Below, in pieces: positions 31,761 through 44,218 of a stretch of 64,000 nucleotides of DNA; position 1 is the first letter of the stretch; the number at the start of each line of letters is the position of its first letter. The DNA lies in assembly GCA_028753945.1 (NCBI GenBank), contig JAPNXP010000005.1, positions 3,038,001 to 3,102,000 on the forward strand, read 5' to 3'. The stretch comes from Hexactinellida sp. DTS-2022. Lineage: Eukaryota > Porifera > Hexactinellida. The notes below the pieces were generated by a model that was not told the origin of the DNA, ran no database searches, and saw nothing but the letters and a program-made list of their open reading frames with translations. The position numbers were made by a program, and so were the translations under genes.

Positions 31761-34700
31761 GGGTATACTACAATATATACGGCTACACATGCTGCCGAAT
31801 CCTATCAAAAAATAAGAGTCCAGTCTTGTAAATCTCTAAGCGAAAAGTTAGCATCTAATGTATGCGAATACAACTTTCTGGGGTTAAAAAATTCAAGGAA
31901 TCAATTAAGACTACTTAAAAAGTTGAAAAGGCCATCACTCTTTTGATTTAGGCGCATTTTAATCATGAGTCAGCATTTTACATAATGCTGTTTATCATAT
32001 TCATTTCTATACAATGATATATCTTATGTGTATTCCACGTATACTTCATAATAGAAGTGTCTAAATTTGTTGATAATATTTTCGATGTCCTCCAAAATAC
32101 ATGAATAATGTTGCCGAATCATCTTCAAAAGTAAGAGTCCAATTAAATTTACAACCACAATATCAAAATATAGCTAAATTGATATATGTTTTGTCTTTTC
32201 AATTGGTTATCTAGGTGTATCCCTTTGCTAATTAGTAGTTTTTCTTTCTTTGATTGACTATATCTTTCTTTTCTTAGGACAATTAATCTATTTTTCTATT
32301 TGTTTTGATTTTCTTAGCCCAAATGCCTAACAAGTGCGCCGTTTTCGGATGTATGTCGGATAACCTCAGTAGTCAAACTAAACCTTTTTTCCATTTTCCA
32401 AATGACCAAAACAGAGCACTCCAAGAAATGTGGATTAAATTTCTGAATCGTAAAGACTACACAACTCCGCAATCATGCATTTGCATTGACCATTTTCAGG
32501 AGAAGTTTGTTGTACGTCATGATAAGCGAATAAGATTAGTTCCTTTTCCCCAGAATCCTATACCTACTATTCATCCTGATACGATTCCTTTGAGTCAATC
32601 AATTACACCAGCTTTACCTAGGCAAGCTCCGAAGAAACGAAATTTCCAGGAAGATTAATTGAAGCAATTTAGAATAAAATTTCTCTACAATGATTTGGAT
32701 GATGTTAAACGATTTATGGAATCTCACCTGAATATCAAATACTTCAATTGGTAATGACAGACTTTGGCTTGACAGCCTATAGGATTCAAATCGATTCTGG
32801 TATTGCAAAAGTCAAGGATTGTATTCGCATTGAAAACGAACTTCACGTCAAGCTCAATTTTGAAGGTCTACCAAGACCACTCCCTGAATATATTAGGAAC
32901 TCTGCACACTGTAAATTGACATCTCCCAAAATGTTGACAAATTTAGCAAACTTTGCAAGAATTATTCAGCATCACACAATAATTGTGATATTGGAGTAAT
33001 AAAAGAATAACTTGAATCAACATACTAATCCTAAAGGAAGACCCAAATACTCTTCGAATGCTCTCAGGTTCGCTTTGTTAATGCGCTACATTTCGCACTC
33101 TGCCTACCAGTAATTGAAACATTTCTCCCGTTGCCATCTGAAACACTGCTACACAATTTAATTCTCCCTCAATCCAAAGTTCCGCAGCTCTTTGTGGACA
33201 TAGGGATAACCAATTGATTGGAAATGACGTGGTTTTGCTCATGGATGAAATGCATCTACAACAACATGTAATTAATGTTTATTTTAGCATTTAATGTGAT
33301 AATAGTTTAGGCTATCACTGCTTAATAATGTATTCATTTAGGTTCAGTATGACGGTCGGACCATTGTTGAAAGTGATGCAGATCTTCGAATGTACAAGAG
33401 TGTTTTCTGCCTTATGGTTGCTTCGATTATTAAGATCGTTCCCTATGTCCAGAACAGAAGGCGAAATCAATTGTGAGACTCTCTCATGAGATCATCTGTG
33501 ACTCTATTCTAAACTATTTGTCAGTTTTGAGTCAGGAAAACTTTGTCATTCGCGCAATTATTGGAGACAATCAAAGGAAAATTTAAGCGCATTTTAACAT
33601 TTTTCCAAAACTTATCCCATTACTGGAAAGCTAAACTGCATTAGCAATCCACACCGTTCTTCTCAGCATATTTTTCTAATGTTTGACACAGTCCATCTGA
33701 TTAAATATGAGAAATAATTTGTTAGCGGCGCGTTCATTTCAAGTTCCTCATTGTAGGCTAGTTGTTTCAGATAAACTGCACGAATTTTCTGTTGGCGGTG
33801 TGTATTGGGCCTGTTTACACAGAATTCATGAAAATGATCTGAAGGAATGCGGAAAGATTAATTTTTCCAGTTTAAACATCCAGGAAATAACAAGCAATGT
33901 CTCTCTAGCTTAGCTATCATTGATCCTACAATAACAACTGCTATCAGTAGCTACCATCCAGAGGAAGTAGTAACACCCGGAATTTTTAGATCTGTACTAC
34001 TCTTGGTGGCTTGTTGTAAATTCTAAACAACGATTCCATCCAGATCCTATTGGAATAGCTACTGTTCCCAATGATATTAAGGTACGATTTTTTCGAGCTT
34101 CGCCGATTGGCTAGAACAATGGAGAGAATCCAAAAGACTGGTTTCACGAACCAAACCTTTGATGCCTTAAGAACAACCAGTCAAGGAATTACAAATTTAT
34201 GTGGTGATCTCTTTGCTGATGGCTATGAGTATTTAATGGTGGGAAGATTTCGAACAGATCCATTAGAGAGACGATTCTCTCAAAGGCAAATGAATGGTGA
34301 TCGCTTTCTTGTTAGCCTGAAAGAAGTAATGAGATCTGAGTCAATAATTCAAGTAAAACAATCCTCCAAAATTGTTTGGAGCCAGTGGAATACTCGACGT
34401 CTAGCTCTTCAGAATCTAGTAAGCTTATTGAAGAATTTATCGCAGAATTTGTCCAAAGTGAAGAATTTTACAACTTAATCCTCTCTGACGTTTGACAAGA
34501 AGTTGTTGTTTATATTTCTGGGTATATCACACACTCTTTGATATCCACACTTAAATGTAAATTTTGTTTGGAGTGTTTACATAATCACCTAGAAACCAGT
34601 CCTTATGTTGATAGTCTTAACAGAGGGGAGCTTACCTTGCCTCCACAATCCTAAACATCTATGTCCAGAAAGCTTTTTGTGATAATTATTGAATCAATTT

Positions 34701-35378
34701 TGTCAAAGATACTACATTCTGAGCAAGCGACGGAAATTCTAACTGCTAGCATATTGGGCTATTTATCAGTTGATTGGGAGTCAAGCTTTTCATGTGAAAA
34801 CCACATACAAAACATTCGAAAGCTGATCAATTCCAAGGTCTGGAACATTTACTTCTCGAATCTTGCGAAGACGATAACTGAGACTAAGCGCAAGGAGCAA
34901 GTAGAGACTTTCAAATTGCTTCAACGTAAATTGTGATCTCAGTCGTCTATTCATCATTTATAGATATTTTCATGACTAATCTAACTACAAATATTCCGAT
35001 ATTATATTTAAATATTCATATCATCGTTATTTCTCTTTGCAAAAGCAATACAAATATGCAATTGTATCTAAAAGGTCTCGAATATTCAATAGTAGATCCA
35101 TAAGAAGAGAATTTCCTGATCACATGAAAATGTTTAAGATTAACAGCAATTATGTAAATGCTGACTCATGATTAAAATGTGCCTAAATCAAATAAGTGAT
35201 GGCCTTTTGAACTTTTTAAGTAGTCCCAATAGATTCCTTGTATTTCTTTAACCCCAGAAAGTTGTACGTATTCGCATACATTAGATGCTAACTTTTTCGT
35301 TTATGAGATTTACAAAACTGGACTCCTATTTTTTGATAGGATTCGGCAGCATGTGTAGTGTATATAAAGTAGGCCATG
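31761..35378 (+). mobile_element. P-like transposon with ~220-bp terminal inverted repeats
   Basis: 31761-31981 and 35157-35378 are inverted repeats. Shared words include ACACATGCTGCCGAATCC, TAGCATCTAATGTATGCG and AATGCTGACTCATGATTAAA. The outermost right end is AGTAGGCCATG, matching the CATGGCC start of the MITE at 38006. The left tip is degenerate, so no duplication can be assigned. One THAP-domain transposase gene fills the interior. A second GTTGCCGAATCATC word at 32110 hints at an older internal end. Confidence 0.8.
32323..34936 (+). pseudogene. P-element/THAP9-like transposase gene, decayed
   Basis: The start at MPNKCAVFGC is chosen because the C2CH zinc finger begins there: Cys5, Cys10, then CIDHF with Cys54 and His57, followed by LVPFPQNP. 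Later blocks: LPRPLPEYIRNSAHCKL-like (32870-32910); LMDEMHLQQH with the core Asp near 33241; QYDGRTIVG (33338) after a probable short intron; HLIKYE and NNLLAARSFQVP (33690-33745); TDPLERRFSQRQMNGDRFLV (34255-34315), the classic P-type C-terminal signature; and a final helical segment (34661-34936). Stops and frameshifts separate most blocks, so this copy is dead. THAP fingers bind the element's own ends. Confidence 0.85.
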
Positions 35379-35477
35379 GGGTACCTAGGGCGCCGGATGC
35401 ACGGATGCATCGGATATACGATGAACCCAATGTTCGGTAATTTTTCCCCCAAAAAATCTGACTCAAAACTTACAAAC

Positions 35478-35818
35478 TACCTTATTATAGGAAATTAACG
35501 CGCCATGAAAATAACGCGAATTTCTCCAAATCGCGTTAATTTCATGGAGCGTTAATTTCCAAGACCTTAATTTCCTGCTATTTAGCAAAATCATACAATG
35601 GATGGACAAAATTCCGAGCTACATATTTTCAGATGTGCAACTAGTTTGAAAGGATATACCATGTCTATCAAGTAGATTGGAAGCCTATTTCACAATAATA
35701 GTATTCAATCAGGAGATTAATATATAATCCTTAAATTTATTTTAAAATATATTCGCGTTAATTTAATGTATTTGAAAATGTTTAGCTCCAATTCGCGTTA
35801 ATTTCCTATAATAAGGTA
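35478..35818. mobile_element. TACCTTATTATAGG-family MITE, 341 bp
   Basis: TACCTTATTATAGGAAATTA and TAATTTCCTATAATAAGGTA are perfect inverted ends. GCGTTAATTTC words recur inside. Same family as 21097-21213. Sequence at the tips suggests a TA or short target, not resolved. Confidence 0.8.
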
Positions 35819-35929
35819 ACTAAATAATCAATAACTCTAACTCAACTCAAAAATCATTCATAACTGAATCAAAAATCTATCGAAGATCTAACTTAAAATC
35901 TACCGACACCTATTCTCTTCCAGGTTTTA

Positions 35930-37920
35930 TATCTATGAACTCATTGGCCACTTTTTTGAGCTCCAAACTATCCAGCTCATCTTATGGATGGCAAATACTG
36001 CCAACCATGTGAGACCGACATCTGACATTGAACTCCGCAACCACGTTTTCAGCCTCCTCATCGTGCTGTAACTCTTTCGTTTTCTGCAGTTGTCGCCATT
36101 TAGTTTTGAACCAAGGCAAGAAACTGACCACAGCAGGATAGAGGTCCCTAGTGAGAGGATCTGCGCCGAAGTGCTGGTTGATCTCTCCCTTTCACGGAGC
36201 CACGCCATCAGAGCTGCTAGCCCGCATCTCTTCGCGACAGCAATTTAATGATTCTTCAAACTCGTAGCGTGTGACAAAACGGTCGAGGTGGGGCATTATC
36301 TGGTACAAAACGTGGGGGTCGCACTTCATGGCCAGTTTCTCTGCGTCAGCAAGGATTTGCATACCGCTCTACGATACCAGGTCTTCTATCGTCCCAGCCA
36401 TGGACGCGTATGCCTTCACGTATATATCGATGAAGCGCTTCCGTAGCTCTGCCTCACATGGCTCTTCCATTTGGGATGGGCCTCGCTGCTGCTGCGAATT
36501 CCTCTGCCTAATAATGGCATGTCCATGCCCAGCTGACCGGGGGCTGTATCAACTCATTTTGAGTTGGCAAAAAAACGAGTTGAATTAGTTGGTGATGGTT
36601 TTTGAACGAGTTGAATTAGTTGGTGATGGAAAAATGAATGAGTTGAATGAGTTGGTGATGGAATATGAATGAGTTGAATGAGTTGTTAACAGTGGAAAAT
36701 GAATTGAAATGAGTCCAATTCATTAAAACCGTGATTTGGTTGAAATACGGTTAGAATTAATTTTCTAGATTAAGTCATGTGGAGATTTGACTAAGCTTAT
36801 ACGTGTATTAGTTTATTAGTATTTAATACTTTAGTGAGTATTATCACAATGAATTAATTAGATTATACTCCATATTTATCAATGAATAATACAATTGAAT
36901 TTGTACTTTTACAAAATTGGCATTAGGAGTTGGTCAATCAACTCGTTTTTCTGAATGAGTAGAATGAAAACAAGCATTCCAGCATTCATACACAGAAGTA
37001 GTTATCGAATTCCTCCAGCCCTTTGACCATTGACAAGTAACTCTGATTTGCATAAAATTCCAGGACCTGCGCATAGTGCCGTTTGAAAGCATTCAGCGCA
37101 ATCCATCTGAGTGTTGTTCGAGTTGGGAAAACTGCCATAATATCTCCCTTTGGCCCGTTTCCGTTGTCAACCAAATTGCGAGTCCGCTAAGTTCATCGAA
37201 CGCCACTCTAGCTTTCCCAGATAAATAAAGTTTTTTGGCCACCGTTTGGATAAATTCAAATACAACATTGAACCGCGGGTCCACAGTCTCAACTACGTCC
37301 TTAAAAGCCAAATTAAACCCATGAGCGAGGCAGTAGACGAATAAGCACAACAATACCATATTTGGCATCAGCCCTCTAACTCTCCCCAATGAACCGGTCA
37401 TTACTGGTTCACCATCAACAGTGATACCGATACACTTTTTAGTTTCCAGGCCAAATCCCCGCATCACATGCACCAAAGCGCTGAACAGCGAATTGTCATC
37501 TTGGATTTGCACAGGGATAAATCCGATAAATATCTCTTTCGTGACAAGCGCCAAGTCGACATACCGAACACATATTGACACCTGTATTGTGTTGTGTTGT
37601 GTCACTCGTCGAGGGATACTGAGTTGCATGGACACGACAGAACTTTTTGGAAAACGCGCGGAGAATTGTGAGACTAAAAAGCTTAATCATCTCGTTCTGC
37701 AAGTGGTGGCTTGAATATCCGTGAGAACCGATTTTGACACCGCTGCCTTCAGTCAGCAAGCTGATGATTTGGGTCATATCCGAATTATATCTCTTCCGGT
37801 GTCTTCAACTCGTTGCAGGCTGCAGAAGATCTTGTTCTTCTTTGTCAGCTTCTCTACAACACAGATCTGAAAATGCAGACTGTTGACCGAACTGCGCCAT
37901 GTGGTGTTCGTTGCCGCATT
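35930..37920 (-). pseudogene. hAT transposase (DUF4371/ZMYM1-like), decayed
   Basis: Minus-strand blocks in order: HMAQFGQQSAFSDL (37905), GYSSHHLQNEMIKLF (37720-37680), VTQHNTIQVSICVRYVDLAL (DUF4371 substrate strand), KCIGITVDGEPVMTGSLG (a catalytic Asp region), CLFVYCLAHGFNLAFKDVVE (C/H-x-N-L motif), then TRTTLRWIALNAF (37100; usual CPTRW). The last part, to 35930, is frame-shifted. 36540-36975 is a later insertion of GAGTTGAATGAGTTGG repeats. It differs from the N-terminal hAT piece at 30.0-30.9 kb, which lies downstream, so two copies are present. Confidence 0.7.
36540..36975. repeat. GAGTTGAATGAGTTGG-word repeat inside hAT pseudogene
   Basis: Four iterations of GAGTTGAATKAGTTGGTGAT at 36579-36690, and facing CAACTCATTTTGAG (36549) and CAACTCGTTTTTCTGAATGA (36939). 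Probably a hAT MITE of the iterated-word kind. Termini not resolved. Confidence 0.5.
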
Positions 37921-38005
37921 TCTTGCTTCGAATACTCCCAACAGGAAAGAGGGATGACATACATATCTTCGAAGCCAGAGCTGTCGGGTTTATGATTGCC
38001 GACAC

Positions 38006-38778
38006 CATGGCCTACTTAATATACGGCTATATATGTCGCCGAGAAGGCAATAAATCAAAGAGGCCAGTTTCTAATTTCATTCTAGGATAAACTATGCCTC
38101 CTATTGTTATTATTTGGGTTGTATATGGGGTAATCAACCATTGCGAGTCCATTAGAACCACTTTTGAGAATCTCAGAGTTGTGCTTAAGCTATTTAGGCG
38201 CCATTTAATGATGACGGTAACAATTTTGGTAAATGAAAAAAAAAATTAAATATCATAAATTTCAGTTACTTCCCACTTTCTAATAATTTTATAATAGAAA
38301 TTCTAAAATAGGGATATATTTCATACCCCAAAGGCTACTAAATCACAAAATGGCGACATTCTAAAAAAATTTAATTATAAAGCAACCACATGCTAAAATA
38401 CAAGTAATATCCGAATTACAACTTACAATTTTTGTCCATATAATTGCTGGTTTATATATATTCATTCTCATTATATATTCGGAAAATGTATTTTAATATA
38501 TTAGGAAATTATTTTCATATTCTTGTAGTTCTTTAGACTCGAATTGTATATGTTTTGTATATTTGTGGTGTCATCATTAAATGGCACCTAAACAGCTTAA
38601 CCACAAATCTGAGATTCTCAAAAGTGGTTCTAATGGACTCGCAATGGTTGATTACCCCATATACAATCCAAATAACAACAATAGGAGGCATAGTTTTCCT
38701 AGAATTAAAATTAGAAACTGGCCTCTTTGTTTTATGGTTTTCTCGGCGAAATATATAGCCGTATATTAAGTAGGTCAT
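38006..38778. mobile_element. P-type palindromic MITE, 773 bp
   Basis: Left end CATGGCCTACTTAATATACG; right end CGTATATTAAGTAGGTCAT. Arms of about 215 bp (to 38217 and from 38566) are near-perfect reverse complements, the middle is unique AT-rich DNA. GCCGACAC flanks both sides (37998-38005, 38779-38786), an exact 8-bp duplication as P elements make. Ends match the P-like transposon at 35340-35378, so that family probably mobilised it. It sits in hAT pseudogene debris. The frames 38533-38778 are arm artefacts. Confidence 0.9.
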
Positions 38779-38910
38779 GCCGACACATAATCGTCAAAGA
38801 TATTCACGGGGGTAAATAATTTCTGATTTCCACAATTTCGCAGTTGCTAAACACGTTAGTTATTGTCAAACTACAAAATTTATTTCAGCAATTTATATAA
38901 ATCAACAACC

Positions 38911-40066
38911 GTGACCTACCTTACACGTATAAGGCCCATTAACCAAATTTGTGAACCGTGACCATGGATTAAGGGAAGGCCATTGATAAATAGGTTATTT
39001 ATCGTTATCTAATTAACTAGTAGTGCATAGGCGTCAAGTTTTGGAACTTATAAACAAAGATGGGGGGGGGGCCACTTGGGGGGTCTGCTAAATATTTCCA
39101 GATTTGTTTCTTCAGAAACAAAATCTAGATATATTGAGTAAACAAACGTGATTCTCACCCTCTATCATCCCTTGGTCGATGAAAAGGACCACTTTCATAT
39201 AAAAATTAAATCCACCGAAAAGTCCGGGAGGTTGCTCCCAGTGACCCCCAGTCCCCCAATCAGCAATATGGGGGGGCCCGGCCCCCAAAACCCCAAACTA
39301 GGCGCCTATGGGATCATGATATCAAGGCATACATAGCACCCTTCAGAATTGAGCTATGTCATCATTTGATCGATCACGTAATAGATAATATTGGTGGGTA
39401 TTATCGTGTTTATATAGCCTGCTTTAAACATAGTTAGACGCGTTATAAATGTTCAAAATTAACTTCCTATTCATTAATAATACATCATATATGCCTAACT
39501 ACAATAGTTTTTGAGATAATGAGAGTATTACTTCATAAGGAATTAAGTGCTAATTATCTTATTTTCTCAAAACTATTGTAGTTAGGCATATATAATGTAT
39601 TATCAATGAATAGGAAGTTATGTATTGCGGATAGATCAGTACTAGCCTAGTTTCCATAAAATCGATAGTTTTTGAGTTATGGGCATTTAATATTCATTCC
39701 CTGGCAACCGAGGAATGTGTCAACATTCCATTTATAATTTCGATATATTTCATTTAACTAGTTATGGGCATAGTTATTTTCCAATTTTGAACATTTATAA
39801 CGCGTCTATGTTAAAAGTAGGCTATAAAAACACGATAATACCCACCAAAAATAATCGATTACGTGATCAAATGATGACATAGCTCAATTCTGAAGGCTGC
39901 TATGTATACCTTGATACCATGTTCACATATAGTTATAGAACAATTATGAGGTCTATCAGTACTAGTTAATTAGATAACGATAAATACCTATTTATCAATA
40001 GCCTTCACTTAATCCATGGTCATGGTTCACAAATTTGGTGAATAGGCCTTATATAACGTAGGTCAC
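38911..40066. mobile_element. Long palindromic P-type foldback, interrupted
   Basis: GTGACCTACCTTACACGTAT at the left; ATATAACGTAGGTCAC at the right. The whole element is one palindrome centred near 39550, where TTTTGAGATAATGAGAG faces TTATTTTCTCAAAACTATTG. The left arm is broken at 39026-39310 by a CATAGGCG-ended insert, with about 35 bp of the arm lost. Related shorter copies are at 16004-16303 and 11230-11460. No clean duplication. Confidence 0.75.
39026..39310. mobile_element. CATAGGCG-ended MITE
   Basis: CATAGGCGTCAAGTTTTG at the left and GGCGCCTATG at the right, related to 24951-25097. The interior includes a G10 run (39062-39071) and a GGGGGGCCCGGCCCCC patch. It lies in the left arm of the 38911-40066 palindrome. 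Confidence 0.6.
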
Positions 40067-40725
40067 GCCATTACCAATTCATATTTTGTTCAGCTAGTAC
40101 CCGAATTTTCGTCCTTATTTAATTTATTTATACTTTTGTAATACGTTTTATATCTTTCACTGATATTTGTTAGTCTAAAACTTATACGTAATGGCTAACA
40201 TCTGTTCAGTATTTGGCTGCAAGACGAATTACAGAGGTCGCACCAGTGCTACTGTTTTCAGATTGCCGAAAGGCCCACCAGTATTGAAGAACCAATGGAT
40301 TCCAGTTCTCCATAGAGATATAGCTGGTGACCTATCAGAGAACAACACATTTATTTGCATAAACCACTTTAGAGAGGATTACATTATAAGAGTTGACAGG
40401 GTACTCCAAGCTGATGGTACCTAAACTGGAACACCAAGTATTAGACCAACGTACAGTCCTAACGATGTACAAGTTATTTTCCATGGTTTTCCATCTCATT
40501 TTACTTCAACTGCTCAGACATCAAAGCGTTTTAGTCGAGAATCTAAGGAAGAAGAATATTTTGCTAAAGGTCTTCATGATAGCATTGTTAAGACCAACAA
40601 GATAAATTACGATTCGCTCTACATTGTTTTGAGGAACATAAAAGTTATTTGCCTGATTTACATCTAAGCCCAGATTGGATAGTGTGGTACTCCTCTAGTA
40701 ACACATTGCAAATCATACAGCTAAA

Positions 40726-41873
40726 CACAGTGGCTTAAAACTGTACCTTATAGGAAATAGGCATTTGGGTTGCAGGTACTCAAAAGTGAAGTATTATTGA
40801 CATATAGGTTATTGATAGCTGCGAATTGAATGGCATCATCAAAAATGATGTATCCACTCTTTTAAGCATAGTTCTGGGCGATTTGTTGTAAATCAATGAA
40901 ACACAAATTTTTTGGTTTGTTAACAATCTTTTAATACTCACCCATAATTATTGTTCAAATATCTTGAACATGTGGAATATTTCGTAAAACTCCAGTTCCC
41001 AAGTGATATAAGGATTTGTACACTCATGTAAAGGGGGTAGATGGTTACTGAATGTAATTATAACGTGTATTAGAACTCATATAAACCCTAGATAACTTTT
41101 TATAGTATAGCTGTCAATTGTGCATCACACTAAATAATCTCCGAATTGTGCAAAACTAACAGCCTTCAATATCAAAAACCCAATATGAATTCATAGTTCG
41201 CTGCTCTGATTGATGTAATTGTCCTTACGTGCTCAGTTGTTTTTAATATACAATAATTTCCATACATTTGGGTAACCAATAACATATACTACTGAATAGT
41301 AGCGAATAATTAGTTTTAGCATTTTCATAGCAACACAAAGAGACAATGGAATTCGCTAAAATATTCAAAGTTGCGCACTGTTTCGGAAGCTAAGAGTTCC
41401 ATAATTAATTCTTACAACATTAGTCTAAAAGCTGTCAAAATTTATCGTTGATCTTTGTACTTTTTTTTGCGCTTAACTGAGATTTTCGATTTTGAAAGTT
41501 TTTAAGAATTTTGGACTTAAGAGCTTTTACCCCCTGTTAAAATTAAAATGCATCAGTGTAACAGTAAATCAGTATATAAATATATATTTAGCATACTCAT
41601 TTTGTATATATTTGAATACAAAATAACCACGATTCCTTATACAATGTAGTTCAGAGTGAAATGAAATATGTTGTATTTTTAGAATTCTGAAAACCGCAAA
41701 TGGAACTATACATTTGATATAATTCAAAAATATATTTATCGGCGTTGTTTGTGTTCAAATCAATTGTAATTTCATATGAATGTTATTATACTATCTAACT
41801 TTAATTTAATACCATTTAGAGGCATTTTGATAACCACAAATATTTCCCTATTTCCATGTGGTAAGCCACTGTG
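40726..41873. mobile_element. CACAGTG-ended element, copy 1 (Transib-like?)
   Basis: Ends CACAGTGGCTTAAAACTG and, inverted, CACAGTGGCTTACCACATGG, flanked by CTAAA on both sides (40721-40725, 41874-41878). GGAAATAGG lies just inside each end. 1,148 bp, no coding frame. It is nearly identical to 57977-59128 along its length. Five-base duplications and a CACNNTG start are features of Transib/RAG-type transposases. If the base before is counted, GCTAAA would be a 6-bp duplication. Confidence 0.85.
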
Positions 41874-41884
41874 CTAAAACTCCT

Positions 41885-42340
41885 TGACCAATCCGTTAAC
41901 ATCCAATCTGCGTCAACAATCAATTCAGATTTAATGGTTTCAGCCGTTAGTTGTCAAACACCAAGTGCTTAAGCGAATATCAGACCTACGACAGATTGAA
42001 TCCCTAATTGATGATACTTCAAATTTCGAGCAAAAGCTTGAGATATTTGATTCAAGCCTTGTTCTGGTAAATATCAAAGAAGGAACCATTAAATTACAGT
42101 GCTCTATATAAATTTTAGAATATCCAAAACTAACAGAGCACTGTTAGCTGGAACACAGGACACCTTTATTAACCTTCCTCCAGTTCGTTATATGCCAACT
42201 TGAAAACTCGCTAGTTTCAGAAAAAAGATGGAGATATAACGTAGTTACCCAGGTGAGATGATAATTTTCTAACCTCATGTAGTACTTTACTGTTTACCTC
42301 TTATTCCTTCTAGGGCATTGCCTTAAAAGCACATTTGATA
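41885..42340 (+). pseudogene. Degenerate middle of the second P-like gene
   Basis: Broken frames with SCQTPSA- and DLRQIESLIDDTS-like peptides but no block I can anchor. It belongs to the gene described at 40191-43529. Confidence 0.4.
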
Positions 42341-43415
42341 TCACCCGCTTGCTGTCGTTTTTTACAATCGTTGCATTGTGTTATTCTTCCAACAACAAGT
42401 CAATTCGAGTTCTATCCTCATGTATAGGATTGGATACTGGATATTTACATCTGCTTAAAAAGTTAACTGCTGATTTTTGTGAGAGAACCGACTTTTGTTC
42501 TCAATATGGACGAAATCCACGTTTCACCAGCAATTTCTTGTCAAGGTAAATTCTGTTGTTTCACTTCCAGTAAATACTTGTGCAATTTTAAGCAAACTAA
42601 AAAATTATTTGTTTAGGTGGAGAGGTTATTGGTGATACTGATCCTACTTTGGACTATATCGGATGATGAGTGGTGCTCAATAACACATCACATAATCTCA
42701 AATTTTTGAGAGTTAACGGCGCTTAAACCTGTCAAATACTCTTAAGTTATTTTCATTACAACAATGCAAAAGTGAACTACCCTTAAGCAATTTATCAATA
42801 CGTTTTCCCCAACAGCAAATGCACCCATTCACATATCCTATGATCAATATATTGATGTTATTCATGATCTAGATTCTAGACTCTATTAACCTCGACATTC
42901 AAATTCTTCAATCTTTTGTGTTTATTGGTGGTTACGCTGTATATTCCTATCTTAAAACCACAAATTGCCATCATTGTGTTCAAAAACTAACTGAGAACAA
43001 AGATAGTATTGAAATTTCAGAAACTACAAAATATGACTTTGTAAGAAATATCGATCGTGGTTCTCTGAAATGGCCTTCAGATATTGTAATTGAGTCAATT
43101 ATTGTATTGTGGAAAATATTGACCAAACTTGATGAAAACGAATCTTTGAAGAAACAATTCTACTCCTCACCTTCAAGAAAAGTGTTAATTCATTTAGCTG
43201 AATACTTATTGGTTGATGGATATGTCGAGCATTGGAGGAATAACTGTGATAGTTGTACTAATTCTGGATGGAATATCATAAGGAAGATACTAACTACATG
43301 CACTAATTGTATATTAGCCAATAAGGCTCGTAAAATAAACTCTGAAATAACATCTGCAAAGAAAGATATCCGGGAAATAAAGAAATCGAAATTTTATTGT
43401 TTCTGTACTGTGTTT

Positions 43416-43576
43416 CACATATTCTGTATTGTGTTTATCATATATTTTGTATTGTATTTTTCACATATTCTGTATTGTATTTATCACATATTCTGTATTG
43501 TATTTATCACATACTCTGTATTGTGTTAATCATATATTCTGTATTGTGTTTTCACATATTCTGTATTGTGTTTTTC
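43416..43576. repeat. 23-bp tandem repeat, 7 copies
   Basis: Units CACATATTCTGTATTGTRTT plus TAT, contiguous. It starts within the last codons of the P-like gene and generates three overlapping Tyr/Cys/Ile-rich frames that should be ignored. Confidence 0.9.
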
Positions 43577-43799
43577 AAATATTAAGTACGGTTTCTCACA
43601 TACGTATGAATACGTTATATTTACAATGATATGATAGTGATGCATTATTTCTCGTTTAGTTAAATTCAGCTAAAGATAATATATTGCACCTGTAAAGTTC
43701 CTACTGAATGTATTATACAAAAATATCGAATGCACTTCTGTTTCATCCATGGTCAATTTTTTAATTGTTGATTCCAGTCCTTATATTATATAGTTCACG

Positions 43800-44045
43800 A
43801 GTGGAGTTAATAAAATTTGCCTTATAAAGTTGCGCCTCAAAATTACCACATGCTATTTCAGGGCCGCGCCACCGGGGGTGTCCTGGGTGTCCGGACACCC
43901 ATTGCCTCAAGGAAATGAAGCGGTGCTTGTACAGTGACACCCACTACACTCACACCTCATAATACGTGGCGCCGGCAATGCTATATAATAGCAGATCCAA
44001 GGTTTGTAGAGTGTATTATATAGGGGTCAACAAAATACCACAGAA
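43800..44045. repeat. Ginger1-like terminal repeat copy with GC-rich insert
   Basis: GTTAATAAAATTTGCCTTATA, GTTGCGCCTCAAAATTACCA and, after an insert, AGCAGATCCAAGGTTTGTAG and CAACAAAATACCACAG follow the order of the Ginger1-like right end (8600-8756). The insert (about 43861-43978) begins CAGGGCCGCGCCACC, ends GTGGCGCCGGC and is flanked by ATGCTAT. It is a small hAT-type MITE with GGTGTCC/GGACACC words. Confidence 0.65.
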
Positions 44046-44218
44046 GTCGCTTTGCTGCAGAACATTTAACTAATTTTCTTATAAGTCTGGTAAATATTAT
44101 ACTTCTGCAACAGTCTTTATTGTATACGAGACATATTTACAAAGCATCAATATTATTTCAGTAAACAATAAAAGGGTCCCCTTTCACGAGGTTGTAAATT
44201 GTAACGTTGTTATGATCG

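Larger units (their letters stand above)
40191..43529 (+). pseudogene. Second P-element/THAP9-like transposase, interrupted
   Basis: Opens with MANICSVFGC and a complete THAP C2CH finger (Cys5, Cys10, Cys56, His59; FICINHFRED). After frameshifts it continues HKSYLPDLHLSPDWIVWY up to 40725, where a CACAGTG element inserts. The frame resumes at 41879 (QIIQL joined to KLLDQSVNIQ). Further blocks are LNMDEIHVSPAISCQG (42500-42550, core Asp), GGYAVYSYLKTTNCHHC (42924-42975) and DRGSLKWPSDIVIES, with a Cys-rich C-terminus (NCDSC, CTNC) matching P-type C-terminal domains. The gene runs into a 23-bp tandem repeat. No terminal repeats are identified. Confidence 0.8.

Noticed and set aside
38533-38778. 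Three overlapping frames on both strands
   Set aside because: They arise from the palindromic arms of the P-type MITE 38006-38778.
43397-43629. Tyr/Cys/Ile-rich open frames
   Set aside because: They are translations of the 23-bp tandem repeat.
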